A stretch of 64,000 nucleotides of DNA from Vibrio sp. ES.051 (GCF_002563795.1 NZ_PDJL01000003.1:1172293-1236292), one strand, 5' to 3'; numbered from the stretch's first letter, positions 27,685 to 36,802 are shown. Program-made: numbers and translations. The notes: a model not told the origin generated them from the letters alone.

Positions 27685-27996
27685 TCATTGATAAAACACC
27701 GCCAGCCAAATCGTTTCTTGTGTTGGATCAGTCCAGCTTACTTTGTGTTTTGTATGAGCCGGAATAGTGATGTGATCACCAGCCTCTAGTCGTTGCACTA
27801 AGCCGGTTTCGAAGGTCAGTTCTCCCATTCCTTTTAGAACCAGCACCCATTCATGCTCTTCTTGATCGTACCAGCCACTTTCAGGTGAGATTTGTCCTGT
27901 CGAGACAATGCGCTCAATGCGCAGATTATTGTGAGTCAACAGATCTTCGAAGACTTCCTCGTTGAGGTTATTCGGTAAGTCGTTAAACAGGTTCAT
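27685..27996 (-). CDS. Small cupin-domain protein
   Basis: A 103-residue single cupin barrel. The metal-binding motif is EEHEWVLVLKGMGELTF in the first strand pair and ITIPAHTKHKVSWT in the second, so the His/Glu ligands are present. Close relatives are vibrio and enterobacterial proteins annotated only as cupins. AAAGGAAATACC precedes the ATG. Its start codon overlaps (ATGA) the stop of a short upstream reading frame at 27993-28181. Confidence 0.85.
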   Translation of the reverse strand: MNLFNDLPNNLNEEVFEDLLTHNNLRIERIVSTGQISPESGWYDQEEHEWVLVLKGMGELTFETGLVQRLEAGDHITIPAHTKHKVSWTDPTQETIWLAVFYQ

Positions 27997-28181
27997 GGTA
28001 TTTCCTTTAACTTTGCATAACGAAAGCGATAGCCTTCTGTTGATTTCGATTCGATAAAGCGGGCGTCGATAAACTTGGCATTGTGCAAGTCGGCATGGGC
28101 GGAACTATACCTATAAAAATGACAATATTGAAAGGTGGCGGTGTGAAAATCGTGATGAAAAAATGTAAAGTGAGATAATTT
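27993..28181 (-). pseudogene. Possible gene remnant overlapping the cupin start
   Basis: A reverse frame without any ATG runs from an upstream stop (28182-28184) to a TGA that shares ATGA with the cupin start. It reads HADLHNAKFIDARFIE and then EGYRFRYAKLKEIP. Repeats of the form AxLxx/AxFxx resemble pentapeptide repeats. The tight overlap is typical of a true operon partner, so this may be the 3' end of a gene whose front was lost. I cannot name it. Confidence 0.3.
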
Positions 28182-28390
28182 TTAGACAGACGTTCTATTT
28201 AAATTACTGATGTTATGAGACTAAAAAAGAAGAGGGAAAAGTGTTGCGCGAATATGAGCGACAAAGGCGAGGTTGGTCGAGCTCGGACCTTCTCGCACGC
28301 ACAGTTTGCATTACATGATTGTATTCTATTTGCATGATTTGTTGATCGGTTTGGCGTTTCTCCGTACAAAAAATCTATATTTTTCACAAA
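28182..28390. other. Gene-free upstream region of ompW
   Basis: About 210 AT-rich bases. A short stem (GGTCGAGCTCGGACC) lies near 28272-28288. Otherwise nothing was recognised before the FNR box. Confidence 0.35.
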
Positions 28391-28404
28391 TTGATTTCCA
28401 TCAA
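28391..28404 (+). promoter_or_regulatory. FNR box of ompW
   Basis: TTGATTTCCATCAA is an exact match to TTGAT-N4-ATCAA. A TAGATT -10 element at 28426-28431 would place the transcript start near 28438, centring the box at about -41, the class II activator position. E. coli ompW is FNR-activated. Confidence 0.8.
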
Positions 28405-28557
28405 AATAGTAGGGTTTCTATGTGCTAGATTGCGCACAGCTCAAAAAAATATAGATATCTACGTGCTTCAACATTCTGACTTTTATCAGAATTACCGAGT
28501 ATCGCTAAAAAGCACGGTTGGGTATCGCATAACAAAGCCCTAAAAAGGAAATAAAAA

Positions 28558-29202
28558 ATGAAAAAAACAATCTGCAGTTTAGCAGTGGTTGCTGCGCTCG
28601 TGTCACCAAGTGTTTTCGCTCATCAACAAGGTGATTTCGTTCTTCGTGTTGGTGCTGCCTCTGTCGTTCCAAATGACAGCAGCGATAAGATCTTGGGTTC
28701 TCAAGAAGAATTGAAAGTAGATTCAAATACCCAACTTGGCTTAACGTTTGGTTACATGTTTACCGACAACATCAGTCTAGAGGTGCTCGCAGCAACCCCA
28801 TTTAGTCACGATATTTCAACGGATTTATTGGGGTTGGGTGATATCGCGGATACCAAACACTTACCACCAACGCTGATGGTCCAGTACTACTTTGGCGAGC
28901 CACAAAGCAAGTTCCGTCCATACGTTGGTGCAGGTCTTAACTACACCATGTTTTTTGACGAAGGTTTCAACAGTACAGGTAAAGGCGCTGGCTTATCGGA
29001 TCTAAAATTGGATGATTCATTTGGTTTGGCTGCAAACATTGGCGTGGACTACATGATCAACGACCAATGGTTCCTAAACGCGGCAGCGTGGTACGCAAAC
29101 ATTGAAACAGAAGCCACCTATAAAGCAGGCGCAGACAAGTATAAAACGGACGTGAAGATCAACCCATGGGTATTTATGATTAGTGGTGGTTATAAGTTTT
29201 AA
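28558..29202 (+). CDS. ompW: Outer membrane protein OmpW
   Basis: An eight-strand outer-membrane barrel of 214 residues. A signal peptide of 21 residues (MKKTICSLAVVAALVSPSVFA) is followed by HQQGDFVLRVGAASVVP, and the protein ends with GGYKF, the terminal Phe needed for barrel assembly. The FRPYVGAGLNYTMFF block is typical of OmpW. The family forms a narrow hydrophobic channel and responds to oxygen, salt and iron. TAAAAAGGAAAT precedes the start. The long leader from the FNR-dependent promoter is about 120 bases. Confidence 0.95.
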   Translation: MKKTICSLAVVAALVSPSVFAHQQGDFVLRVGAASVVPNDSSDKILGSQEELKVDSNTQLGLTFGYMFTDNISLEVLAATPFSHDISTDLLGLGDIADTKHLPPTLMVQYYFGEPQSKFRPYVGAGLNYTMFFDEGFNSTGKGAGLSDLKLDDSFGLAANIGVDYMINDQWFLNAAAWYANIETEATYKAGADKYKTDVKINPWVFMISGGYKF

Positions 29203-29230
29203 TTAGAATCATTATTACTGGTATGGCATT

Positions 29231-29262
29231 GGGGGGCGGTTACGGGGACTGCCCCCTTTTTG
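29231..29262 (+). terminator. Terminator of ompW
   Basis: GGGGGC and GCCCCC close a 13-base loop and are followed by TTTTT. Confidence 0.8.
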
Positions 29263-29387
29263 TGTTTCCATCTAATGATAATCATTTGTTTGCATATTTA
29301 GGGTATGTTGTGAAACTTTATTGGTGGGGGATACCTGTACACCGCAACGAGAAACAAACAAGCCGTGATGATAGTTGAATTCACCGT

Positions 29388-29813
29388 TTATTCATGAGTG
29401 ATTTGAGGCTTTAATTCGACGACATTGCCCTCTGGGTCATGGATATAGAGGGTGCGACTAAAACCTTGCGCGCCGTAGCGCTTTGCAAACTCTTCAGTCT
29501 CAATATTGTGTCGATGTAGATAATTAAGGAGTGCATCCTCAGAAAAAGGCGCTAGTTGCAGACAAAAGTGGTCAATATTACGACCATTCTGAACTGGTGG
29601 CTTTCCGCCAAGTTGTCCCAATTCGCTGTCTACCGTCACCACATCGATTAATGCGTTGCCTGCCCTAAGTTGGGTTAAACCAAGATCCGTTACTTCGCGT
29701 TCGACAGGGCAGCCCAAAATATCTCGATAAAAATGCAACATGGCGTCGAGGTTGCTCGTTCTTAATACGACGTGGTCAAGGGCTTTGATTTCAATAGGAT
29801 TGTTGGTCGGCAT
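29388..29813 (-). CDS. VOC (glyoxalase/dioxygenase fold) protein, 141 residues
   Basis: A two-module VOC protein. The first module opens with LDHVVLRTSNLDAMLHFYRDILG and the second with DHFCLQLAPFSEDAL, ending NVVELKPQ. The His of LDH, the His of DHFC and the Glu of VVELK are at the metal-ligand positions. Family members act in aldehyde detoxification, antibiotic resistance or ring cleavage; the specific reaction is unknown. AAGGAGTGAAGC precedes the ATG. Confidence 0.85.
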   Translation of the reverse strand: MPTNNPIEIKALDHVVLRTSNLDAMLHFYRDILGCPVEREVTDLGLTQLRAGNALIDVVTVDSELGQLGGKPPVQNGRNIDHFCLQLAPFSEDALLNYLHRHNIETEEFAKRYGAQGFSRTLYIHDPEGNVVELKPQITHE

Positions 29814-29934
29814 GCTTCACTCCTTTTTCGCAACGATGAAAAAAGTATACGACGAGCATAAGAATAAGGAGCGAAATGATCAAACCGAAAAGGGACCGTT
29901 ACTTGTTAGAGAGTCATTAAGCGGACTACTTGAA

Positions 29935-29965
29935 GTAAAAAGGTTAGCGTGTTGCTAACCTTTTA
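29935..29965. terminator. Terminator after the second VOC gene
   Basis: AAAAGGTTAGC-gtgtt-GCTAACCTTTT, readable in both directions. It ends the gene at 29982-30467. Confidence 0.85.
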
Positions 29966-29981
29966 GGGATGGGTTGATTAA

Positions 29982-30467
29982 TTATTCGTAATCAGAAGCG
30001 TAAGTTTCTTCATAAGTGTGCGAGTAAAGCTCGAATAAGTTGCCGAATGGGTCTTCTAGGTAGACCATTTTCGCGGGTTTGTTCTCGTCTTCTGGGTGGT
30101 AACGCATGATGTCCATACGTACTTTGCCGCCGAACGCTTCGGTGCGCTTGATTGCACCTTCAAAGTCATCCGTTTGCAAACAGAAATGGAAGATGCCGAT
30201 GCGAGAAAAATCCACTTCATGGCGCTCTTGACGCTCTTTCATTTCGAATAACTCAAGGCCGATGCCATCACTTGTCACAAGGTGGGCGATGTTGAAGCCT
30301 TTAAAGCCTTCGCCAAAGACCGCAATACACATTCTACCAATTGCGGTTTCGCGTTCTTCAATCACTTTCGTGTTGCCCATAACGACTTTTAGACCAAGCG
30401 CTTGGGTGTAAAACTCAACCGCTTTATCCATATCTCCGACCATAATACCGACATGATTCATTTTCAT
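29982..30467 (-). CDS. VOC family protein, 161 residues
   Basis: A second VOC protein, distinct from its neighbour. It opens MNHVGIMVGDMDKAVEFYTQALG and has IFHFCLQTDDFEGAI in the second module and MVYLEDPFGNLFELYSH at the end, with the usual His and Glu metal-ligand positions. It resembles lactoylglutathione lyase-like proteins but is not long enough or similar enough for a firm GloA call. GGGAGCAAACAA precedes the ATG. A terminator separates it from the other VOC gene. Confidence 0.85.
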   Translation of the reverse strand: MKMNHVGIMVGDMDKAVEFYTQALGLKVVMGNTKVIEERETAIGRMCIAVFGEGFKGFNIAHLVTSDGIGLELFEMKERQERHEVDFSRIGIFHFCLQTDDFEGAIKRTEAFGGKVRMDIMRYHPEDENKPAKMVYLEDPFGNLFELYSHTYEETYASDYE

Positions 30468-30603
30468 TTGTTTGCTCCCAACATGTGTTTAATTGTTGTG
30501 TTGTTTCGATGTGGGAGAGTATATGGCGCGATTTTAATTACATGAAATTATCATAAATTATAAAAACAATAATATTTTGCAATTAAGGTGGGTGGAGTTC
30601 GAG

Positions 30604-30933
30604 CTAATTGGCCAAGGCCTCAACCGCTTGCTGTACCGAGGTGAAGTGAATTTTGATGATGCACCTTTGTGCGAGACTAAACTCATGCGACTGGATGAGC
30701 GACGTAACTTCCTCGACGGACAGAGTGCGTTCTTCCGGTTGTAAAACGGTGGCGGTCGAATCGTTGTATTGCAACCCGAACGTGTTGCCATTTGAGTCAA
30801 TTACGTAATCATCTGGCCCCGAAATGAGCGCTTCGCATTCGGAATCAAGATCGGCGTGCGAACGCAAGTAGATCAGCTCATCGTCGCCGTCTAGTTTTAG
30901 TAAGCACGGCCAGCATACAGAGTGGTTTGTCAT
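30604..30933 (-). CDS. Acidic 109-residue protein of a vibrio family (possibly DUF4144)
   Basis: The protein is acidic and starts MTNHSVCWPCLLKLDGDDELIYL. It has a CWPC pair near the N-terminus and a C-terminal helix-rich half (LSVEEVTSLIQSHEFSLAQRC). I associate this pattern with DUF4144, but from memory only. It starts 24 bases after the DUF924 gene on the same strand, so the two are likely cotranscribed. Function is unknown. Confidence 0.7.
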   Translation of the reverse strand: MTNHSVCWPCLLKLDGDDELIYLRSHADLDSECEALISGPDDYVIDSNGNTFGLQYNDSTATVLQPEERTLSVEEVTSLIQSHEFSLAQRCIIKIHFTSVQQAVEALAN

Positions 30934-30957
30934 GGTTAACTCATTATTTATAGGACT

Positions 30958-31494
30958 CTAGAAGCTCGATCCTGGTTGCTGCAAAAATGCTAACTCTTCA
31001 GGCGTGCTTTCTCTACCTAATATCGCATTGCGATGTGGGTAACGTCCAAATTGGTCGATGATGGCTTTGTGTTTTAGCTCAAAATCGTAGTGATATTCAA
31101 GTCCTGGTGCGCGAAACAATTTCTCAGCTTCGACATGAATGAGGCGAGATTCGCTGTGCATAAACGGCATGTACAAAAAGCTTAGCTGCTCGGGCGCTAA
31201 TTCTTGATCGTGTCCTAACCGAATCGCTTCTTGAGCCAATGCTAATGCGAGCGGGTCTTGTGCGAATGCTTTTGGAGTATTGCGATACACATTTCGTGAA
31301 AACTGGTCGAGGACGATGATTTCGGCTAATCGTCCTTGTGCGCTATCGCGCCAACTAAACAGCTCACAGCGAGCGGCTTGTTCTAATACGGAGGCAAATC
31401 GCGACGCAATGTGTTTGTCCTGTTCTGGGTTGTTTTCAAACCAGTTTTGAGGTGTCAGCTCTTCGAACCAGAACTTGATGATTGGTTGATGCAT
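30958..31494 (-). CDS. DUF924 family protein
   Basis: A 178-residue, all-helical protein. IIKFWFEELTPQNWF at the start, GRLAEIIVLDQFSRNVYRNTPKAFAQD and LSFLYMPFMHSES are the conserved blocks of DUF924, a TPR-like fold of unknown role found widely in proteobacteria. AGGAAGCGCC precedes the ATG. A very long stem at 31522-31556 separates it from the peptidase gene upstream. Confidence 0.9.
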   Translation of the reverse strand: MHQPIIKFWFEELTPQNWFENNPEQDKHIASRFASVLEQAARCELFSWRDSAQGRLAEIIVLDQFSRNVYRNTPKAFAQDPLALALAQEAIRLGHDQELAPEQLSFLYMPFMHSESRLIHVEAEKLFRAPGLEYHYDFELKHKAIIDQFGRYPHRNAILGRESTPEELAFLQQPGSSF

Positions 31495-31521
31495 GGCGCT
31501 TCCTTTTGTTGTGCCTTAATA

Positions 31522-31556
31522 GCCAAGAGCCAGAAGCGTGGCTTCTGGCTCTTGGC
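31522..31556 (-). terminator. Sixteen-pair perfect stem after the M3 peptidase gene
   Basis: GCCAAGAGCCAGAAGC-gtg-GCTTCTGGCTCTTGGC starts four bases after the peptidase stop codon on the reverse strand. The T-tract is poor (TATTAAGG), so it may end transcription or protect the mRNA end. Confidence 0.6.
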
Positions 31557-31559
31557 GTG

Positions 31560-33407
31560 TTATCGGCCGTAATTCTCTACGATGTAACATTCAAAATCGT
31601 CACACATTTGTTCGTCAGAGATGGCATTGTTTGCCAGTTCTTTACTGCCGTCGACAACTTTAATCGTCGCGTTTAGGGAAGCGACTGGTGCACGTTCACG
31701 TGTCGCAAGTGACTCGATTTTCTTCTGCTGTACTTTCCACGCTTGCTCTGGCGATAGATTACATACCTCTGCCAAGTACTTAGCATTAAAACCCTCACCA
31801 GTTAAGCTGACAATGGTTTCATTGTGCGACAGATGATTGCCCGCGTGCCAATAGTGTTTAGCCAGCAGTGGACCAATCTCTGGGTTATCGGTCAGGTAAC
31901 CGAATGTATCGAGGAAGTAAGCACGGGTCTGATACACCGCCATATGCGCGAGTAGATAACCTTGATACGCACAAGCCGCTTCATCGGAGAGTAAATGCGG
32001 AATTGCCATCAGTGGGCGAGGACTGCATTCCAAACCAAGGATCTGTTTTTCACAATCACGAGCTAGTTTGGTGATGTGCTCTGGCGTTAACTCATCATCG
32101 CTGAGTTGATACAGTGCGCGTTCAAAGTACGGCACAACCAAGATGCTGCGTTCTTCGTAGGCTTTGAATGGCTGACGGCTATTGATCATCGCTTGAATGA
32201 TCTCGTCAGGAACCGACTTCCCTTCATCATCCAGTGCGTATTGTTTTAGCCAATCAGCATCGGTTAACAAGCTGTCACAGAACATTGACTGAGTTTCTGC
32301 ATAAGCCATCGACGTCGGCGCAAACTCTTGCGAGAAGCATGGCGCGTTCATTTTTACATTGGCAAAGTGCGCTGCGTGGCCACCTTCATGGAAAAGCGTA
32401 TTAATCCCATCGTAGCCGCTGCCCACTTGGTCTGGTTTGGCATTGCTGGTGAAGTTCACCTGCGCTGCAACCCATTCGCCTTGATTGTAGAAAGAAGGGA
32501 TCGGGCCGTGGCAGAACCCGTTCGGGTACTTACCTTTACGGTCTAGTAAATCCAGCGTCAGTGTCGCGCCAGAGTAATCAATATTCAGACGGCCAAACGA
32601 TTCTACCCAGCGTCGTAGAGATTTTGAGAACGGTACGTACGGGTCAAAGTCTCGCATCACGTCGCCCGCGAACGAGTATATAAAGTTATGCCCCGTTAGT
32701 GCGGTTTTCCCTTTCTCTTTTGCCAAATTTTCTAGGCTATTAAAATGAGCATCACGAGTTCGTCGTTCGAAATCTTCCAGAATATTAAACAACTGCTCCG
32801 AACTCATTTTCTCGGTTTTTTGCACGGAGTAGTCAAAGAAGGTGGTGTAACCGAGTGAGCGTGCAAACTGATTACGCAGTTTGATCAGTTCAATAAAACC
32901 GTTTTGCAGTAACCATTGCTCAAGATCCAGCAACGCTTGGTGAGCCGATTGGCGTACCGCTTCATGATTGCTGGTGCGAATGGTTGAGCTTAATACTGGC
33001 AGCGAACCTTCTACTTGCTCACCGTTTTCGTCGGTAAACGTTTGTACGTGGTTCTGTTTTTTCTCGAATAATTCAGCTTCAAAAGCGATCAATTGATTCT
33101 TCAGTGTCTGAGCTTCTTCACCTTCAATCGCGTGAGATTCAAACATCGCCAGCCAGCCGGATAGGCCTGTAATGGTTTGCTGTTTCTGTTGCGGGTCGAT
33201 AATGGAATCAGCAGCTTCAAGCTTTTGTTTTATTGCGGTAATGTGTTCTTCATTGCTTAAGAAATTGGTCCATTCGGTTTGTGCTTGTGTTGAGCCGTCA
33301 TGGTCATCGCTGATCCCCATGTAAGTTTGCCAAAAGAAATCTTCTTTGGTGCGATGAATCGCGAGATAGCGTTGGTTGAGGTCGGTAAGATATTCTGTTG
33401 CGGTCAT
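31560..33407 (-). CDS. M3-family oligopeptidase (PepF/thimet type)
   Basis: A 615-residue zinc peptidase. The active-site motif is FHEGGHAAHF in the second half, with both His ligands and the catalytic Glu; the downstream Glu ligand lies in the SMAYAETQSMFCDSL block. It lacks a signal peptide, so it should digest short peptides in the cytosol. The start is ATG 33407, behind GAAGGTTC; the frame to 33482 lacks a ribosome site. Apparently transcribed alone. Confidence 0.9.
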   Translation of the reverse strand: MTATEYLTDLNQRYLAIHRTKEDFFWQTYMGISDDHDGSTQAQTEWTNFLSNEEHITAIKQKLEAADSIIDPQQKQQTITGLSGWLAMFESHAIEGEEAQTLKNQLIAFEAELFEKKQNHVQTFTDENGEQVEGSLPVLSSTIRTSNHEAVRQSAHQALLDLEQWLLQNGFIELIKLRNQFARSLGYTTFFDYSVQKTEKMSSEQLFNILEDFERRTRDAHFNSLENLAKEKGKTALTGHNFIYSFAGDVMRDFDPYVPFSKSLRRWVESFGRLNIDYSGATLTLDLLDRKGKYPNGFCHGPIPSFYNQGEWVAAQVNFTSNAKPDQVGSGYDGINTLFHEGGHAAHFANVKMNAPCFSQEFAPTSMAYAETQSMFCDSLLTDADWLKQYALDDEGKSVPDEIIQAMINSRQPFKAYEERSILVVPYFERALYQLSDDELTPEHITKLARDCEKQILGLECSPRPLMAIPHLLSDEAACAYQGYLLAHMAVYQTRAYFLDTFGYLTDNPEIGPLLAKHYWHAGNHLSHNETIVSLTGEGFNAKYLAEVCNLSPEQAWKVQQKKIESLATRERAPVASLNATIKVVDGSKELANNAISDEQMCDDFECYIVENYGR

Positions 33408-33726
33408 GTTGAACCTTCGAATGGTTGCGATGTATCGAGTGATGATTATTGCACGCTTGGTTTCTGGAAAGGAGTGACACAATAATCCATTGGTTTTGTA
33501 TCGCGTAAACGTGGCTTTACTATTTGTTTACATTTTAATGCGTTAGCTGGGCGGTAGTGAGTTCCGAGCGAGCGACTTTAAAACAAGCATGGAGGGTAAA
33601 TACCCTCAGGTGACAAGCCATGCGTCAAGTTATTTGGGTATAGAAGTACCACAATCAATAAACCGAGCGATCGCTCACTCGGCTTATTTTACCCTCATCT
33701 TTGTTCAATAGCGTGCTCCCGCTGTA
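33408..33726. other. Gene-free region upstream of the M3 peptidase
   Basis: About 320 bases. GAGGGTA-aa-TACCCTC forms a small palindrome near 33593-33607. CCGAG-cgatcgctca-CTCGG near 33657-33676 is flanked by AATAAA/TTATTT and may end the 57-residue gene to the right. No coding frame is convincing. Confidence 0.4.
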
Positions 33727-33900
33727 TTACTCTTCTGGGTACTCACCCATGCCTTGAGTTTTAGCTTCCGCTTTCCAGTGCTCACCGGGTTCAAATGCTT
33801 CATCGCATAAATCTATGGTGTAGCCCATTTCTGTAATTTCTTTCAAAGTGAGGTTATCAGCAATGTTTGCAACCTCACCCGATTTATTACGCAGTTCCAT
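33727..33900 (-). CDS. 57-residue acidic protein, unknown function
   Basis: A short frame from ATG 33900 with an ideal AGGAGG ribosome site eight bases upstream. It begins MELRNKSGEVANIADN and ends MGEYPEE, is rich in Glu and has no membrane segment. The open frame continues to 34074, but the ribosome site picks 33900. It is divergent from cdaR across about 230 bases. No family was recognised. Confidence 0.65.
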   Translation of the reverse strand: MELRNKSGEVANIADNLTLKEITEMGYTIDLCDEAFEPGEHWKAEAKTQGMGEYPEE

Positions 33901-34134
33901 GTGGTTTCCTCCTCTGTCAGTAGACGAGCGGTATCGATGCACAGCGACGAATGCATCGACGACCTTTGTTCTAAGTATATAACCCTCAGCTAAAAATGAG
34001 GGTTTAATCCATTTTATTAGTGTGGTTAATGGAATAATGCTTTGAGCTGCTTCAGTTATTTTTAACCGCATCATCGCGATAGTTGGCCATTTGTGATTTA
34101 TTGAATGATTAAATTGTCAATCTGGAAAATCGAA

Positions 34135-35277
34135 ATGGTGATTCTCGATCACTCCTTAGCACAGCAAATTGTCGATAGAACCATGTCCATCATTGGTCAC
34201 AACGTAAATGTGATGAGCTCGGCTGGCATCATTATTGGCAGTGGCGACCTAAAACGTATCGGCCAAGTGCATGATGGGGCTGTATTGGCACTGAATTACG
34301 GTGACTCGCTAGAGCTGAATGAGCAACAGTGTTTGACGCTTCAGGGGGTCAAACCGGGTATCAACATGTTGCTTAAATTGCATGGTGACGTGGTGGGGAT
34401 TGTTGGTGTGACCGGCGAACCCGAGAAAATCCGTGATTTCGCCAAGCTGGTCAAAATGACCGCAGAGCTGACCATCGAGCAAGCCGCGTTGGTAGAAAAA
34501 TTCCAGTGGGACAGACGTCATCGCGAAGAGTTTATTCTGGCTTGGATTAATGGCAAATTGACCGATGAAGAGCTGAAAGATTGGGCAATGCGTCTTTCTA
34601 TCGATATCACTCAGCCACGAGTGGCAACAGTGATTAAGTTATCGATGCCATCCGCCTCAAAAAGCATGAAGGGCGTGCGTAACATTGTTGAGTTGCTGGA
34701 ATACCCAGAGCGTAACAACCTTGTCGCGATTGTCTCGGTGAACGAAATTGTGGTGTTAAAACCGTACTACTCCGCCAAACAATGGGATAGCCAAATCGAA
34801 AGTGAACGCATTGATAAGTTGATGTCGCGTTTAAGCGAACACGACTCGCATACTTTCCATATTGCCCTAGGGCAGTTGTTTGAAGAGCCCAAAGATGTGG
34901 CTTTGTCATATCAGAGCGCGAAGCAAGTATTAGCGATTGGCAAGCAATTCTACCCAGAGAAACGTAAGTACTTGTTTGATGAACTGCGTTTGCCAGTGCT
35001 GTTAGCGCCGCTGGCAGAGATTTGGCAAGGTGAACAAATTATTGATGGTGTGAAACGGTTGAAGAAGAAGGACAAGTCGGGGCAATTGCTGAAAACGCTA
35101 GACGCATTGTTCGAGTGTAATGGCAATGTAACGGAATGCTCTGAAATACTGTTTATTCACCGGAACACACTGCGTTATCGGTTGGGGAAAATTACGGAGA
35201 TAACAGGGTTATCAACCACCAATTTTGTGGGATTAGCGGAATTGTATATTGCGACTCGGCTCTCAAAAATGACGTGA
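34135..35277 (+). CDS. cdaR: Sugar-diacid regulator CdaR
   Basis: A 380-residue activator (E. coli CdaR 385). The N-terminal diacid-recognition domain opens LDHSLAQQIVDRTMSIIGHNVNVMSSAGIIIGSGD; the C-terminal PucR-type helix-turn-helix contains CNGNVTECSEILFIHRNTLRYRLGKI. In E. coli it senses glycerate-type compounds and activates glucarate, galactarate and glycerate genes. Here it precedes a GntP permease and glycerate kinase on the same strand, which fits that role. The start at 34135 is chosen by homology and a GGAAAAT site; 34105 is an extension. Confidence 0.9.
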   Translation: MVILDHSLAQQIVDRTMSIIGHNVNVMSSAGIIIGSGDLKRIGQVHDGAVLALNYGDSLELNEQQCLTLQGVKPGINMLLKLHGDVVGIVGVTGEPEKIRDFAKLVKMTAELTIEQAALVEKFQWDRRHREEFILAWINGKLTDEELKDWAMRLSIDITQPRVATVIKLSMPSASKSMKGVRNIVELLEYPERNNLVAIVSVNEIVVLKPYYSAKQWDSQIESERIDKLMSRLSEHDSHTFHIALGQLFEEPKDVALSYQSAKQVLAIGKQFYPEKRKYLFDELRLPVLLAPLAEIWQGEQIIDGVKRLKKKDKSGQLLKTLDALFECNGNVTECSEILFIHRNTLRYRLGKITEITGLSTTNFVGLAELYIATRLSKMT

Positions 35278-35433
35278 TATTATGCAGTTGCACAATACGC
35301 GTCATTTTTTAACTTCATTATTTGTCATTCCGCCTAAAGGAATTCAAAAGCAAACGATTGATAATTATTGCGTCCCTACATGTTGAGTGAACCAAACGGG
35401 TTCCTCAACAAAATAAGAATAAATGGAGTTATC

Positions 35434-36786
35434 ATGAACCTTATATTAATCCTGTTCGGGGTGATCGCATTCATTGTGCTCACGACCACCAAATTCAAAT
35501 TACATCCCTTTTTAGCGCTGATCATCGCGGCATTCCTTGCGGCCTTTGCTTACGGCTTACCAGTAGATAGTATTGCTAAAACCATTGCTTCTGGCTTTGG
35601 TGGTATCCTTGGTTATATTGGTTTGGTTATCGTTTTAGGTACCATCATCGGTGTTATTTTGGAAAAAAGCGGTGCGGCGATCACCATGGCCGACACGGTT
35701 ATTAAAGTGTTGGGTGAGCGTTTCCCAACATTGACCATGAGTATTATCGGTTACATCGTTTCTGTTCCGGTATTTTGTGATTCAGGCTTTGTGATTCTGA
35801 ACTCACTAAAAGAATCACTCGCGAAGCGTTTAAAAACCTCAAGTGTTGCGATGAGTGTGGCGTTGGCAACTGGCCTATACGCAACACACACGTTTGTGCC
35901 GCCAACTCCTGGCCCGATTGCGGCTGCGGGTAACTTAGGCCTGGAATCTAACCTTGGTTTAGTGATTGGTGTGGGTGTGTTTGTTGCAGCGGTTGCGGCG
36001 TTAGCGGGTATGTTGTGGGCGAACCGATTCCAACATGTTGAACCAGATGGCATTGAAGCCGCGGACGAAATTCAGCATGACTGGCAAGCACTCAAAGCGT
36101 CTTACGGCAAATTGCCAACGGCGAGCCAAGCCTTCGCGCCTATTTTTGTTCCAATCTTATTGATCTGTTTTGGCTCTATCGCGAAATTCCCAAGCCTACC
36201 GCTGGGCGAAGGTTTTGTGTTTGATGTTCTGACTTTCTTAGGACAGCCATTAACGGCATTGGTTATTGGTCTGTTCCTTTCTGTTCGCTTACTAAAATCA
36301 GACAACAAGATTGAAGAATTTGGTGAGCGAATCAGCCAAGGTATTACCGCTGCTGCGCCTATTCTTTTGATTACCGGTGCGGGTGGCGCATTTGGCGCGG
36401 TATTAAAAGCAACGCCGCTAGGTGAATACTTGGGTACGACGTTATCGGCGCTGGGTGTGGGTATTTTCATGCCATTTATCGTTGCGGCAGCGCTAAAATC
36501 GGCGCAAGGTTCGTCAACGGTTGCACTGGTGACCACGTCTGTTTTAGTTGCGCCTATGTTGACGCAATTGGGGCTCGATTCAGAAATGGGCCGTGTATTA
36601 ACAGTGATGGCGATAGGTGCAGGTGCGATGACGGTTTCTCATGCAAACGACAGCTTCTTCTGGGTGGTTTCGCAGTTTAGCCGCATGTCGGTGGGCTTGG
36701 CGTACCGTGCGCAAACCATGGCAACGCTGGTTCAAGGTGTTACGGCAATGACATTGGTGTACATTTTGAGTCTCGTTCTCTTATAA
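35434..36786 (+). CDS. GntP family permease (probable glycerate/gluconate importer)
   Basis: A 450-residue inner-membrane permease with about 12 helices. Family blocks include KLHPFLALIIAAFLAAF, GFGGILGYIGLVIVLGTIIG, VPVFCDSGFVIL and AATGLYATHTFVPPTPGP-like spacing, with VSHANDSFFWVVSQF near the end. Substrates of the family are gluconate and related hydroxy acids; placement between cdaR and glxK makes glycerate or a diacid product the best guess. The start is ATG 35434 (GGAG before it). Confidence 0.88.
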   Translation: MNLILILFGVIAFIVLTTTKFKLHPFLALIIAAFLAAFAYGLPVDSIAKTIASGFGGILGYIGLVIVLGTIIGVILEKSGAAITMADTVIKVLGERFPTLTMSIIGYIVSVPVFCDSGFVILNSLKESLAKRLKTSSVAMSVALATGLYATHTFVPPTPGPIAAAGNLGLESNLGLVIGVGVFVAAVAALAGMLWANRFQHVEPDGIEAADEIQHDWQALKASYGKLPTASQAFAPIFVPILLICFGSIAKFPSLPLGEGFVFDVLTFLGQPLTALVIGLFLSVRLLKSDNKIEEFGERISQGITAAAPILLITGAGGAFGAVLKATPLGEYLGTTLSALGVGIFMPFIVAAALKSAQGSSTVALVTTSVLVAPMLTQLGLDSEMGRVLTVMAIGAGAMTVSHANDSFFWVVSQFSRMSVGLAYRAQTMATLVQGVTAMTLVYILSLVLL

Positions 36787-36802
36787 GTCTCTGGAAATAC
36801 GT

